NCBI RefSeq assembly: GCF_003403035.1
Contig: NZ_QURN01000001.1
Location: forward strand, 124,001-188,000
From: Mesorhizobium denitrificans
GTDB lineage: Bacteria > Pseudomonadota > Alphaproteobacteria > Rhizobiales > Rhizobiaceae
Direction of reading: 5' to 3'
DNA: 64,000 nt
Part shown: positions 42,981 to 52,381 of the stretch, piece by piece
How positions within the stretch are numbered: position 1 is the first letter of the stretch
Layout of the letters: every line of letters starts with the position of its first letter
Translations under genes and position numbers: made by a program
The notes under the pieces: model-generated
The model's input: only the letters and a program-made list of their open reading frames with translations
Database searches by the model: none
What the model was told of the DNA's origin: nothing

Positions 42981-43487
42981 ATGGGCTTTTTCTCAAAAGA
43001 CATCAAAACGCTGGACGATCTGTTCGTACACACGCTCCGCGACATCTATTATGCGGAGAAGGAAATCAGCAAAGCGCTGCCTGACATGATCGACAAGGCG
43101 ACAAATCCAATGCTTCGCAAGGGGTTTGAGAAACACCTTGAGGAGACGATGGGCCACATTGCGAATGTGGAGCAGGTTTTCGAGATGCATGGTGTGAAGG
43201 CTAAGGCGGTGCGCTGCCCGGCCATCGACGGCATTCTTGAAGAAGCAAACGAGGTGACCGGCGATATTGACGACAAGCAGGTGCTGGATGCGGCGCTGAT
43301 CGCGGCCGCGCAGGCGGTCGAGCATTATGAGATGACGCGCTACGGCACGCTTATCGAGTGGGCCAAGCAGCTTGGCCGCAGCGACTGTGCTGCCGTTCTC
43401 AAGACGAATCTCGATCAGGAAAAGGCAGCGGACCGCAAATTGACGGATCTGGCGGAAAGCAAGATCAATTTGGCTGCTGCGGAGTAA
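42981..43487 (+). CDS. DUF892 (YciE-type, ferritin-like) stress protein
   Basis: A 168-residue four-helix ferritin-like protein of the YciE/YciF family. Conserved helices: LDDLFVHTLRDIYYAEKEISKALPDMI, the metal-type glutamates in FEKHLEETMGHI and the AAQAVEHYEMTRYGTLIEWA region. Members are induced by osmotic and general stress; the exact activity is unknown. AGGAGG precedes the start. An EcfG promoter lies upstream and a strong terminator directly after, so it is a monocistronic stress gene. Confidence 0.93.
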   Translation: MGFFSKDIKTLDDLFVHTLRDIYYAEKEISKALPDMIDKATNPMLRKGFEKHLEETMGHIANVEQVFEMHGVKAKAVRCPAIDGILEEANEVTGDIDDKQVLDAALIAAAQAVEHYEMTRYGTLIEWAKQLGRSDCAAVLKTNLDQEKAADRKLTDLAESKINLAAAE

Positions 43488-43498
43488 ACAAAAGCGAG

Positions 43499-43525
43499 AC
43501 GGCGTGGTTTAATCCACGCCGTTTT
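43499..43525 (+). terminator. Intrinsic terminator of the DUF892 gene
   Basis: ACGGCGTGG and CCACGCCGT pair over a six-base loop, and the stem is followed by TTTT. It begins 12 bases after the stop codon and separates this gene from ku. Confidence 0.85.
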
Positions 43526-43546
43526 GCTGCGCGTTAGGAGGGTAGA

Positions 43547-44374
43547 ATGGCGCCGCGTCCAGTCTGGAAGGGATACCTCAAACTATCGCTCGTGACCTGC
43601 GCGATAGAACTGTCCAACAGCACCACATATTCCGAGAAGGTTTCGTTTCACGTTTTGAACCGCAAGACGGGCAACCGCGTGAAGCGCATCTATGTGGATT
43701 CCGACACCGACAAACCGGTGGAGAATGACGAGCAGGTGAAGGGATATGAGGTTGAGGGCGGCGAATATGTGCTGATGGAGGAGAAGGATTTCGACGCGGT
43801 GCGGATCGAATCTTCGGATACCGTCAGTCTCGAAAGCTTTGTCGAGAAAAGCTCGATTGAGCAGATCTATCTGGACACGGCCTATTACGTCGCACCGGGC
43901 GACAAGGTTTCAGAAGAGGCGTTTGCGGTGATCCGCGACGCTATGCGCGCGAAGAAGATGGCAGCGCTGGCGCGCATCGTACTGCATCGCCGCGAGCGGC
44001 CTGTTGTGGTGGAGCCGTTGGATGACGGCCTGCTGCTGACTACGCTTCGGTATGAAAGCACGGTGCGCAGGCCGGATACGGTGTTCGATGAAATCCGCAA
44101 GGTGAAGGTGGACAAGGACATGCTCGACCTTGCCGAGCACATCATCGACAAAAAAAAGGGCAAGTTCGATCCGGCGGCGTTCGAGGACAAATATGAGAAC
44201 GCGCTGCTGGAGATCATCAAGGCCAAGAAGGCGGGTAAAAAGATTGCCGCACCGAAGAAGGCCGCGAAACCGTCCAACGTGGTCAATCTGTTCGATGCGC
44301 TGAAAAAGAGCTTGGCGGAGGACACCGGCGGCGACACGCCAAAAACCAAATCCAAAAAGAGCAAGGCTGCATAG
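43547..44374 (+). CDS. ku: Non-homologous end-joining protein Ku
   Basis: Homodimeric DNA-end-binding protein of bacterial NHEJ. The 275-residue protein has the Ku core (about 8-250; WKGYLKLSLVTCAIEL, FHVLNRKTGNRVKRIYVD, IEQIYLDTAYYVAPG) and a lysine-rich C-terminal tail that binds DNA and LigD. GGAGGG upstream of ATG. Only 3 bases separate it from ligD, so both are one operon. Confidence 0.95.
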   Translation: MAPRPVWKGYLKLSLVTCAIELSNSTTYSEKVSFHVLNRKTGNRVKRIYVDSDTDKPVENDEQVKGYEVEGGEYVLMEEKDFDAVRIESSDTVSLESFVEKSSIEQIYLDTAYYVAPGDKVSEEAFAVIRDAMRAKKMAALARIVLHRRERPVVVEPLDDGLLLTTLRYESTVRRPDTVFDEIRKVKVDKDMLDLAEHIIDKKKGKFDPAAFEDKYENALLEIIKAKKAGKKIAAPKKAAKPSNVVNLFDALKKSLAEDTGGDTPKTKSKKSKAA

Positions 44375-44377
44375 GCC

Positions 44378-46816
44378 GTGGCCGATCCGCTCCAGACCTA
44401 TCGCGACAAGCGCGATTTCTCGCAGACCAAAGAGCCGCGCGGGCTGGTTGCGAGCCGCAAGGAAGGCGGCGGCAAATTCGTCATTCACAAGCATGCGGCG
44501 ACCCGGCTGCATTATGATCTGCGACTTGAGCATGATGGCGTGCTGTGGAGCTGGGCGGTAACGCGGGGCCCGAGTCTCGACCCATCGGAGAAGCGGCTGG
44601 CCGTTCATGTCGAGGATCACCCCTACGACTATGGCAGCTTTGAAGGCTCGATTCCGAAAGGCAATTACGGCGCGGGCGAGGTTATCGTCTGGGACGAAGG
44701 CACCTGGACGCCGGAAGGCGATCCCGACAAGGGCATGAAGAAGGGGCATATTTCCTTCGAACTCGATGGCCACAAACTGCACGGCGGCTGGCATCTGGTG
44801 CGGCTGAAACCGCGCAAGGGCGAAAAGCGCGACAACTGGTTGCTGATCAAGGCAGAGGATTCCGCTGCGCGACCCGATGGCGATATTCTGGAAGATGAGC
44901 CGGACTCGGTGGTGTCTGGGTTGAGCATCAAGGACATCGCGGAAGGCAAGGTCCCAAAGCGAGCAAATACAAAGAGCAGACCGGCGGCAGAGATGCCGGA
45001 CTTCGTGCCACCTTGTCTCGCGACACTCAAGACCAGCGCGCCCGAAGGCAAGGACTGGCTGCATGAAGTGAAGTTCGACGGCTACCGGATGCAGGCCCAC
45101 ATCGAGAATGGAAAGGTCAAACTGCTGACGCGAACCGGGTTGGACTGGACCGAGAAATTCGGTAGCGCGCTCGAAAAGGCGCTGGCAGCGCTCGATTGCG
45201 AGAATGCTATTCTGGACGGCGAGGTGGTAGCGCTGGATGAAAGCGGCGGCACGTCTTTCGCCAATCTGCAGCAGGCGCTTTCGACCGGCGATACGGAAGC
45301 GCTGAGCTATTATCTGTTCGACGCGATGTGGCTGAACGGCGAAGATCTGCGCAAGGAACCGCTGATCGAACGCAAGGCGAAGCTGAAAGAATTGCTTGGG
45401 CCTGACGAGGCGGACACGCCGCTGCGTTATAGCGACCATTTCGTGCAGCCGGGCAGTATCATGCTCAAACATGCGTGTCGGCTGGGGCTGGAAGGCGTTG
45501 TGTCCAAGCAGGCGGATGCGCCTTACATCGGCGGTCGCGCGGCGGTGTGGATCAAATCCAAATGCACACAGCGGCAGGAATTTATCATTGTCGGATATTT
45601 GGCGTCTGAGAAGACAGGCCGCGGGCTGCGCTCGCTGCTGGTGGGTTATAATGAGAAGGGCAAGCTGAAATATGCCGGTCGTGTCGGGACCGGTTTCACT
45701 GTAAAGTCCGGCGATGAGTTGCTTGGCAGGTTGAAGCCGCTGATTTCTGACAAGCCGGGATTTGCGGGCGAGGGCAGCCGGCAACGCGGCGCGATCTGGG
45801 TGAAGCCCGAACTCGTGGCCGAGATCGAGTTTCGCGCCTGGACGCAGGATGGCATTCTGCGCCACGCTTCCTATCAGGGATTGCGCGACGACAAGCCTGC
45901 TGCTGAGGTGGTTGAGGAAAAGCCTGTTGGCGATGCGCCGAAACAGCGGTCAGCGAAGGTGAAAACATCGGTGAAACTCTCAAGCCCCGACAAGGTGCTT
46001 TGGCCGGACGAAGGCGTGACCAAGCAGGATTTGCTGGAGTATTATTCCGTTGTCTGGCCGCGTATGGAGCGCTTTGTCGTGGAGCGTCCGCTGAGCCTCG
46101 TGCGCGCGCCCGACGGCATCGACAAGCAGCGCTTTTTCCAGAAGCATGCGTCGAAAGGCATGGATAGCGCGATTGGCGTGGTGAAGGACGCGAAAGACGG
46201 CGAAGAATTGCTGTTCATCCGCGACTTTGACGGGCTGGCGGCGCTGGTGCAACTCGGCGTCGTGGAAGTGCATATCTGGGGCAGCACGATTGCCGAAATC
46301 GAAAAGCCGGACCAGATCATTTTCGACCTCGACCCCGACGAGGGGCTTTCGATGGATGATGTGCTGGCTGCGACATTGGATGTGCGCGCGCGGCTGGACG
46401 AGCTTGGCCTGCCGAATTTTGTGAAGCCATCGGGCGGCAAGGGCTATCATGTTCTGGTGCCGCTGAAGCCTTCCGCCAAATGGGATGCGGTGAAAGAATT
46501 CGCGCACACGTTTGCCAAGGCGATGGAGCAATCCGCGCCGGAGAAATACACCGCGACGCTTTCCAAGGCGGCGCGCAAGGGGCGCATATTCATCGACTAT
46601 CTGCGCAACGGTCGTGGCTCGACGACGGTCGCGCCCTATTCCTCGCGGGCCAAGAAGGGTGCGACGGCTTCGCTGCCGGTGCCGTGGTCCGATGTCGAAA
46701 ACGGCCTGCCGCCGAACGCATTTTCCATGACGGATATGGCCGAGATCGAAAAGCGGATGAAAGCCGCTGATCCGTGGAAGGGGTTCTTCGAGGCAGGCAA
46801 GAAACTGCCGGGTTGA
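44378..46816 (+). CDS. ligD: Multifunctional DNA ligase D
   Basis: End-processing and ligating enzyme of bacterial NHEJ. The 812 residues are in the order phosphoesterase (about 1-190; FVIHKHAATRLHYDLRLEHDG), ATP-dependent ligase (about 205-510; nucleophile Lys232 in HEVKFDGYRMQ) and primase/polymerase (about 530-805; PDKVLWPDEG and the paired acidic FDLDPDEG). A GTG start at 44378 is immediate to the ku stop. Domain order PE-LIG-POL differs from mycobacterial LigD and is typical of proteobacteria. Confidence 0.95.
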   Translation: MADPLQTYRDKRDFSQTKEPRGLVASRKEGGGKFVIHKHAATRLHYDLRLEHDGVLWSWAVTRGPSLDPSEKRLAVHVEDHPYDYGSFEGSIPKGNYGAGEVIVWDEGTWTPEGDPDKGMKKGHISFELDGHKLHGGWHLVRLKPRKGEKRDNWLLIKAEDSAARPDGDILEDEPDSVVSGLSIKDIAEGKVPKRANTKSRPAAEMPDFVPPCLATLKTSAPEGKDWLHEVKFDGYRMQAHIENGKVKLLTRTGLDWTEKFGSALEKALAALDCENAILDGEVVALDESGGTSFANLQQALSTGDTEALSYYLFDAMWLNGEDLRKEPLIERKAKLKELLGPDEADTPLRYSDHFVQPGSIMLKHACRLGLEGVVSKQADAPYIGGRAAVWIKSKCTQRQEFIIVGYLASEKTGRGLRSLLVGYNEKGKLKYAGRVGTGFTVKSGDELLGRLKPLISDKPGFAGEGSRQRGAIWVKPELVAEIEFRAWTQDGILRHASYQGLRDDKPAAEVVEEKPVGDAPKQRSAKVKTSVKLSSPDKVLWPDEGVTKQDLLEYYSVVWPRMERFVVERPLSLVRAPDGIDKQRFFQKHASKGMDSAIGVVKDAKDGEELLFIRDFDGLAALVQLGVVEVHIWGSTIAEIEKPDQIIFDLDPDEGLSMDDVLAATLDVRARLDELGLPNFVKPSGGKGYHVLVPLKPSAKWDAVKEFAHTFAKAMEQSAPEKYTATLSKAARKGRIFIDYLRNGRGSTTVAPYSSRAKKGATASLPVPWSDVENGLPPNAFSMTDMAEIEKRMKAADPWKGFFEAGKKLPG

Positions 46817-46867
46817 GCCTGTCGCGCTCAACACGAGCCTATATCATTTCGCCTCCGTTATGAAATT

Positions 46868-46910
46868 GTCACCAAGGGGCCGTATTTATCACATTCGCCC
46901 CTTTGGTGAC
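46868..46910. repeat. Long hairpin after ligD
   Basis: GTCACCAAGGGGC pairs with GCCCCTTTGGTGAC (one bulged T) over a 16-base loop. It lies 51 bases after the ligD stop. There is no U-run, so it is not a standard terminator; it could be the end of a repeat or a 3' RNA structure. Confidence 0.7.
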
Positions 46911-47181
46911 CGGGGAGTTCAAAAACCGTATAGGAAACGGCCACTCCCGTCTTTAAGCCGAAGCTCTGGACATGCACGGGAGTCTCCCCGGCCATAAAGG
47001 CGCGTGGATGTGCCGTTTTCGGTCGACACAGACCTTCCTATAAGGAGTTTTGAAGCCCCTGGATTCGGCCGGATGGCCGAATCTGGCGGGACCATATTCC
47101 GCAAATTGCTAAAATGTAAAGGGTGGAGTGTGTTATCCTACATGGGGTGATTGCGCTGCTTATTGAAGGCTTGGCGCTGCC

Positions 47182-47214
47182 CCTCACCCTTGGGCTTGAC
47201 CCGAGGGTCTGAGG
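47182..47214. repeat. Short dispersed palindrome of the CCCTTGGGCTTGACCCGAGGG type
   Basis: CCTCA and TGAGG close an imperfect stem around CCCTTGGG...CCCGAGGG with loop CTTGA. This motif resembles the common short palindromes found between genes of many Rhizobiales. No other copy was noticed in this window. Confidence 0.6.
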
Positions 47215-47232
47215 CGATTGCATTTGACGCGG

Positions 47233-48072
47233 TCAAATCATCTCAAGCGAGCGCTTGCGGTTTGGCGGCGGGAAGGAGCGGTCGAGTTCCGCAAGGTCGT
47301 CGTCGGTCAGGACAATGTCGGCGGCGGCGCGGTTTTGCCGGACGTGGTCCAGCTTCGAGGCCTTCGGAATTGAAATCACCCCATCGGTGCGCATGGTCCA
47401 GGCAAGTGCGATCTGTGCCGGGGTTGCGCCGTGACGCGAAGCGATTGCGGAGAGCCGACGGTCGCTGGGGAGTTCCCCCTGTTCAACCGGCGAATAGGCC
47501 ATGATCGGAATGCCGCTGCCGCGCAACGATGGAAGCAGGTCGAACTCGATGCCACGGCGCTTTAGATTGTAAAGAACCTGATTGGCGCTGACATGATCGC
47601 CGCTGGGCAGAGCTTCCAGTTCGAGCATGTCGCTTGTATCGAAATTCGACACGCCCCAATAGCGGATCTTGCCTGCCTGCCGCAGGCGTTCCAGCGCCTC
47701 GACGGTTTCCGCCAGAGGCGCAGACCCGCGCCAGTGATAAAGATAAAGGTCGATGCGGTCCGTTCGCATGCGCCTGAGCGACCGCTCGCAGGCTTCGGGT
47801 GCGCGCTTGGCCGACGCATTTGACGGCAGGAACTTCGAAACGAGAAACACGTCGTCGCGACGGCCTTCGATGGCGTCTCCGACGACTTCCTCGGAGCCAC
47901 CGTCGGCATACATCTCCGCCGTGTCTATCAACGTGACGCCGAGATCAAGCCCCAGCCGGAGCGCATCGGCTTCCGTGTCGCGCTGGCGCGTATCATTACC
48001 CATGTTCCACGTGCCTTGCCCAAGCACCGGCACGCTTTCACCGGACGGTAGTTTCGTGGTGCGCAAGGTCAT
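47233..48072 (-). CDS. Aldo/keto reductase
   Basis: NADPH-dependent oxidoreductase of the AKR superfamily. The 279-residue protein has the catalytic set Asp in [10 protein letters not shown], Tyr in the same segment, Lys in FLVSKF and His in YLYHWRG, and the NADP-binding SIPKAS near the C-terminus. Substrate unknown. ATG at 48072 with AAGGA upstream; an in-frame start at 48108 is less likely. Minus strand, transcribed from its own 67-base upstream gap. Confidence 0.9.
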   Translation of the reverse strand: MTLRTTKLPSGESVPVLGQGTWNMGNDTRQRDTEADALRLGLDLGVTLIDTAEMYADGGSEEVVGDAIEGRRDDVFLVSKFLPSNASAKRAPEACERSLRRMRTDRIDLYLYHWRGSAPLAETVEALERLRQAGKIRYWGVSNFDTSDMLELEALPSGDHVSANQVLYNLKRRGIEFDLLPSLRGSGIPIMAYSPVEQGELPSDRRLSAIASRHGATPAQIALAWTMRTDGVISIPKASKLDHVRQNRAAADIVLTDDDLAELDRSFPPPNRKRSLEMI

Positions 48073-48139
48073 GACGCGTCCTTTCACGTTGCGAACACAC
48101 TGAACCATTTCGCACCAATGCGGAACCCGTAGAGCGGCG

Positions 48140-48934
48140 CTATCGGCTCGATTCGGGGTGCTGGATAATTACCCGGAACTTTTTGCGGATGCTGCTTTCG
48201 ACCTCTCGCGCGACCTCTTTGCGGCTGCTGTTTGAAGCGAAGGCGACCGGCTCTTCAAAGTGCAGTTCAGCGTCCATCGCGCGCTGACTCAGGATTTCAA
48301 GCAAGCTGGGCAGCAGGCCGATGTCGCCCGTCCATGACAGGAAAAGGCGGCGGTAACGCCCTAGCGGCAGGCCGTGAAGGCGGGTGTACGCGAGAACGAC
48401 CGGCTGGATGTAAACCGTTTCGGCGCCCGCATCGAGCGCGAGCTTCGCGGCGCCAAAAAGCGTGCTCTTGAATGGCAGAAGGAAGTTGCCGTCGGCAGTT
48501 GTGCCTTCAGGAAACAGCACCAGCGCGTCGCCGCCAATCAGGCGTTGGGCAATCTCGCTGGCCTGCTCACCGGATTTTCGCTTTTGCTCGCGCTCGACAA
48601 ATACCGTGCGGTTGAGCCGCGCGATGGTGCCCATTCCCGGCCAGCCCGCGACTTCAGCCTTGGCGATGAAACGCACATCGGCCTTTGCACCGAGCACCAT
48701 GATATCTGCCCAGGAAATATGGTTCGACGCGACGAGCAGCGGGCGCTTGTCCGACAGCGAGCCGCGCACACGCACTTTGAGACCCAGGCATTTGAGGATC
48801 AGACGGTGCCAGAGGCGCGGGATTATGTCTGGCGAGAAAAGGCCGCGCAGCGCCAGCAATTGCGCCAGAGCCAGAAAGGGCGTGACAAGCACGAACAGGG
48901 CGACGGCTGAGAATGTCCGCAGCTTGCCGATCAT
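48140..48934 (-). CDS. plsC: 1-acyl-sn-glycerol-3-phosphate acyltransferase
   Basis: Makes phosphatidic acid (or a related acylated lipid; olsA-type enzymes look similar). The 264-residue protein has an N-terminal membrane helix and the acyltransferase motifs NHISWAD (H-x4-D), VFVERE and FPEGTT. It lies 3 bases after rimI in the tsaB-rimI-plsC run. An OlsA role (ornithine-lipid second step) is possible in this organism but PlsC is the default. Confidence 0.9.
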   Translation of the reverse strand: MIGKLRTFSAVALFVLVTPFLALAQLLALRGLFSPDIIPRLWHRLILKCLGLKVRVRGSLSDKRPLLVASNHISWADIMVLGAKADVRFIAKAEVAGWPGMGTIARLNRTVFVEREQKRKSGEQASEIAQRLIGGDALVLFPEGTTADGNFLLPFKSTLFGAAKLALDAGAETVYIQPVVLAYTRLHGLPLGRYRRLFLSWTGDIGLLPSLLEILSQRAMDAELHFEEPVAFASNSSRKEVAREVESSIRKKFRVIIQHPESSR

Positions 48935-48937
48935 CGG

Positions 48938-49426
48938 CTATCGCAGATCTCGCCGCATGACCAACGCGTTTGTGCGGCCATGCGGGCCCTTGGATTCGTA
49001 GTAATTGGGGCGCTTGCCGACCTGATGAAACCCGAGCCGCCGATAAAGCCCGACAGCGGGCAGGTTGGTTTCATCGACCTCAAGGAAAAGCGCCTCGGCA
49101 CGGTCGGCGTGCAGCTTGCGCAAAACTGCATCCATCAAACGCCAGCCAAGCCCCTCGCGCCGCCGCGAACGCGCGACTGCGACGGTGAGGATTTCCGCCT
49201 CGCCCGCTGCCTCACGAGCGAGTACGAAACCTGCAATATCCTGATTGGGATAGCCCACCTCACGCGCGACAAAGCCGAAAACAGGCTCTTCGGCCAAGAG
49301 AGAGGAAAACTCTTCAGCACTCCAGGAGCGAACGAAATCCTCGCGGTGCAACTCTGCGAGCATATCGGCATACTTTGGATCCAAGGCTTCCAACACGTAA
49401 TCACGACTCAGAAACGGTATGCGCAT
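48938..49426 (-). CDS. rimI: Ribosomal-protein-alanine acetyltransferase-like GNAT protein
   Basis: GNAT acetyltransferase, 162 residues, with the acetyl-CoA loop VARSRRREGLGWRLMD and the LFLEVDETNLPAVGLYRRLGF segment of RimI. ATG at 49426 sits one base past the tsaB stop (TGAAATG); a longer in-frame start lies inside tsaB. Its place directly after tsaB matches the conserved tsaB-rimI pair. Target (S18 or other protein) not determinable. Confidence 0.9.
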   Translation of the reverse strand: MRIPFLSRDYVLEALDPKYADMLAELHREDFVRSWSAEEFSSLLAEEPVFGFVAREVGYPNQDIAGFVLAREAAGEAEILTVAVARSRRREGLGWRLMDAVLRKLHADRAEALFLEVDETNLPAVGLYRRLGFHQVGKRPNYYESKGPHGRTNALVMRRDLR

Positions 49427-49427
49427 T

Positions 49428-50102
49428 TCATGCCCTCGGCAGAACAAAACCAGCCTGTGGCTTGGCGTCTGGCTCACGAAGATAAAGCGGTTTCGGCTTT
49501 TCTTCGCCATCTCCTTTGGTTGCAGCAAGACGCGCATATAGGGCGATGTCGGCGGTATTGCGTTCGCTACCGATGAAAAGCGGAAAATCACAATTCTCAG
49601 CGATGCGTTTGGCGGCTGTCCCGGTCAAAAACGGGCGGTGCGCTTCGGCCAATTGCAGCGCGGCTTCCAGCGATATGATGGCGGGCGGAACGATGGGCTC
49701 GCCGGACGGGCCGTAAAGTGCGGCCTGCAACGCGCCCTCGACCGATTCGAACGCGGCGAGAACGGCATTGCGTCCGGCAGTTTCGCGTGTCTCGGCTGCG
49801 ACGGCTTCCAGCGTGGAAATGCCGACAGCGGAAATGCCGAGCGCAAGCGCAAGACCGCGCGCGGTCGAGACGCCGACACGAACCCCCGTGAAAGAGCCGG
49901 GACCGACCGAAACGGCGATGCGGCCAAGCGCAGTGTAGCTTGTCTTTGCTTCCGACAGAGCGTTGTCGATCACTGCCATCAAATGCTCGGCGTGGCCCTT
50001 GCCAAGATCGAGAACGGCGCGGCCAGTCTCGCGCATGGAATGCGCGTCAAATATGCAGGCGGCGCATTGCGCCGCCGAGGTATCGATTGCCAATATGAGC
50101 AT
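49428..50102 (-). CDS. tsaB: tRNA threonylcarbamoyladenosine biosynthesis protein TsaB
   Basis: Partner of TsaD/TsaE in t6A37 modification of ANN-decoding tRNAs. The 224-residue protein begins LILAIDTSAAQCAACIFD and has the ASKHA-fold segment SVGPGSFTGVRVGVSTARGLA. The stop overlaps closely with rimI. 15 bases separate it from glcB upstream; possible read-through from that gene. Confidence 0.95.
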   Translation of the reverse strand: MLILAIDTSAAQCAACIFDAHSMRETGRAVLDLGKGHAEHLMAVIDNALSEAKTSYTALGRIAVSVGPGSFTGVRVGVSTARGLALALGISAVGISTLEAVAAETRETAGRNAVLAAFESVEGALQAALYGPSGEPIVPPAIISLEAALQLAEAHRPFLTGTAAKRIAENCDFPLFIGSERNTADIALYARLAATKGDGEEKPKPLYLREPDAKPQAGFVLPRA

Positions 50103-50117
50103 CGCAAATGCGCCGCT

Positions 50118-52295
50118 TCATTGCGAGCGGCGCTGCTCCTTGAGTTCGCGCCTGCGGCGGTGCAGCACCGGCTCGGTGTAACCGTTCGGCTGCGCGCGCC
50201 CCTTGAACACAAGATCACAAGCGGCGAGGAACGCAATCGACTTCTCGAAATGCGGCGCCATTGCCTGATAGCTCGGATCGCCTTCGTTTTGGCGGTCAAC
50301 CACCGAAGCCATGCGCTTGAGCGTTTCCATGACCTGCGTTTCCGTACACACGCCATGATGCAGCCAGTTTGCGATGTGCTGCGCGGAAATGCGCAAGGTT
50401 GCGCGGTCTTCCATCAGGCCGACATTGTTGATGTCCGGCACCTTGGAACAGCCGATGCCCTGATCCACCCAGCGCACGACGTAGCCCAGAATGCCTTGCG
50501 AATTGTTGTCCAACTCGCGCTGAATATCCTCCGGCGTCCAGTTGGGACGCGTGGCGACGGGGATGGAAAGAATGTCGCTCAACTTTGCCCTGGTGCGCTT
50601 CTTGAGCTGTTCCTGAACCGCGTGGACGTCCACCTTGTGGTAATGCGTGGAGTGAAGCGTGGCAGCGGTGGGCGACGGCACCCACGCCGTGTTTGCGCCC
50701 GCCTTGGGATGCGCGATTTTCTGCTCCAGCATCGCGGCCATCATGTCCGGCATGGCCCACATGCCCTTGCCGATCTGGGCATGGCCCTCAAGCCCGCATT
50801 CAAGGCCGGTATCTACGTTCCAGTTTTCATAAGCCTGAATCCACGCGGCCTGCTTCATGTCGCCCTTGCGGATCATCGGGCCTGCTTCCATCGAGGTGTG
50901 GATTTCGTCACCGGTGCGGTCAAGGAAGCCGGTGTTGATGAACACAACGCGCTCGCGAGCAGCGCGGATGCATTCCTTGAGGTTGACGGTGGTGCGCCGT
51001 TCCTCGTCCATGATGCCCATTTTCAGCGTGTTTTTCGGCAGGCCGAGCAGTTCTTCCACGCGGCCGAAAAGCTCGACCGCGAAGGCCACTTCCTCCGGCC
51101 CGTGCATCTTCGGCTTCACAATATACATGGAGCCTTCGCGCGAATTTTTGCGGCGACCTTTGGGCCCGATGTCATGCAGCGCGATGAGCGCCGTCATGAC
51201 TGCATCCATAATGCCTTCCGGCACTTCATTGCCTTCAAGGTCGAGAATTGCCGGATTGGTCATCAGATGCCCGACATTGCGCACGAGCATGAGCGAGCGG
51301 CATTTCAACTCGAAGGGCTTGCCATCCGGCCCCTTATATTCGAGGTCTGGATTGAGGCGGCGCGTGAACGTCTTGCCGTTCTTCGTCAGCTCTTCCGCAA
51401 GATCGCCTTTCATCAGGCCAAGCCAGTTGCGGTAGACCACAACCTTGTCTTCGGCATCGACGGCGGCGACGGAATCCTCGCAATCCATAATGGTCGTAAT
51501 GGCGGCTTCCAGCCAGACATCCGAAATGTGGGCGGGGTCGTCCTTGCCGATGGGCGAGGTGGAATCGATGAGAACTTCTATGCCGAGATTGTGGTTGCGA
51601 AGCAGGAATTGTGACGGCGCGTTTGCCTCGCCCAGATAGCCTGCGAACTTGGCCGCATCTTTGAGGCCGACGTTGCGGCCATCAAGCAGCGTGACGGCCA
51701 GCTTCTTGTCTGCCACCGCGAAGGATTTTGCCTCGGTCCAGGAAGCGCCTGCGAGCGGAACGGACTCGTCGAGAAAGGCGCGCGCCCATGCAACCACCGC
51801 CTTGCCGCGCGCGGGGTTATATTCCTTGCCGCGCTGTTTGCCGTCCGCGTCGTCAATCGCGTCTGTGCCGTAAAGTGCGTCGTAGAGCGAGCCCCAGCGC
51901 GCATTTGCGGCGTTGAGGGCAAAGCGCGCGTTCATGACCGGAACGACAAGCTGAGGGCCTGCAATGGTGGCGATTTCAGGATCGACGTCGCCCGTGGAAA
52001 CGTTGAAGGCCGGACCTTCTTCCAGCAGATAGCCAATCTCTTTCAGGAAGGATTTGTAGGCGTCGAGGTCTGCTGGAACGCCGTTTTTGCGGTGGTATTG
52101 ATCGATCTGATCTTGCAGCGCATCGCGCTTGGCCAACAGTTCGCGGTTGCGCGGCGCGAGGTCATAGACCAGACGCGCGAAGCCTTTCCAGAAAGCTGCC
52201 GGCTCGATGCCGGTGCCGGGTATGGCTTCGTTCGTGACGAAGTCATGGAGTTCGCGTGCAACGCGCAATCCGTCGATTGCGATCCGATCGGTCAT
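50118..52295 (-). CDS. glcB: Malate synthase G
   Basis: Condenses glyoxylate and acetyl-CoA to malate (glyoxylate shunt or glycolate use). The 725-residue length from ATG 52295 fits isoform G. Motifs seen are [15 protein letters not shown] (metal Glu/Asp region), [16 protein letters not shown] and [17 protein letters not shown]. An in-frame start at 52361 is possible but not family-like. No aceA nearby. Confidence 0.95.
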   Translation of the reverse strand: MTDRIAIDGLRVARELHDFVTNEAIPGTGIEPAAFWKGFARLVYDLAPRNRELLAKRDALQDQIDQYHRKNGVPADLDAYKSFLKEIGYLLEEGPAFNVSTGDVDPEIATIAGPQLVVPVMNARFALNAANARWGSLYDALYGTDAIDDADGKQRGKEYNPARGKAVVAWARAFLDESVPLAGASWTEAKSFAVADKKLAVTLLDGRNVGLKDAAKFAGYLGEANAPSQFLLRNHNLGIEVLIDSTSPIGKDDPAHISDVWLEAAITTIMDCEDSVAAVDAEDKVVVYRNWLGLMKGDLAEELTKNGKTFTRRLNPDLEYKGPDGKPFELKCRSLMLVRNVGHLMTNPAILDLEGNEVPEGIMDAVMTALIALHDIGPKGRRKNSREGSMYIVKPKMHGPEEVAFAVELFGRVEELLGLPKNTLKMGIMDEERRTTVNLKECIRAARERVVFINTGFLDRTGDEIHTSMEAGPMIRKGDMKQAAWIQAYENWNVDTGLECGLEGHAQIGKGMWAMPDMMAAMLEQKIAHPKAGANTAWVPSPTAATLHSTHYHKVDVHAVQEQLKKRTRAKLSDILSIPVATRPNWTPEDIQRELDNNSQGILGYVVRWVDQGIGCSKVPDINNVGLMEDRATLRISAQHIANWLHHGVCTETQVMETLKRMASVVDRQNEGDPSYQAMAPHFEKSIAFLAACDLVFKGRAQPNGYTEPVLHRRRRELKEQRRSQ

Positions 52296-52381
52296 GTATG
52301 CGCTCCAGATGCAAAAACAGGGAGTTTCTGGGCGTTTGGCATGGCAAGCGGCATCGGTCAATTAGACCAGTGCACTATAGC

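Larger units (their letters stand above)
46817..47232. other. 416-base intergenic region with several hairpins
   Basis: Lies between the convergent ligD and aldo/keto reductase genes, so no promoter is needed here. It holds a long stem (46868-46910), further stems (46943-46983 and 47063-47082) and a palindrome typical of Rhizobiales repeats (47182-47214). Short frames on the minus strand look like translated repeat. I recognise no known RNA family. Confidence 0.5.

Noticed and set aside
43910-45865. 651-codon minus-strand frame opposite ku and ligD
   Set aside because: Antisense shadow; composition is unlike a protein family and both sense genes have clear catalytic motifs in the same bases.
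46868-46990. Cobalamin riboswitch or other known riboswitch after ligD
   Set aside because: A segment resembling AATAGGGAA/GCCACT was considered, but the required B12-box order is absent and no gene lies downstream in the right direction.
46919-47223. Short minus-strand frames after ligD
   Set aside because: They translate hairpins and the dispersed palindrome (product contains a typical repeat-derived SSPRVRG stretch).
49638-51614. 658-codon plus-strand frame opposite tsaB and malate synthase
   Set aside because: Antisense shadow of two well-identified genes, with no motif or start signal.
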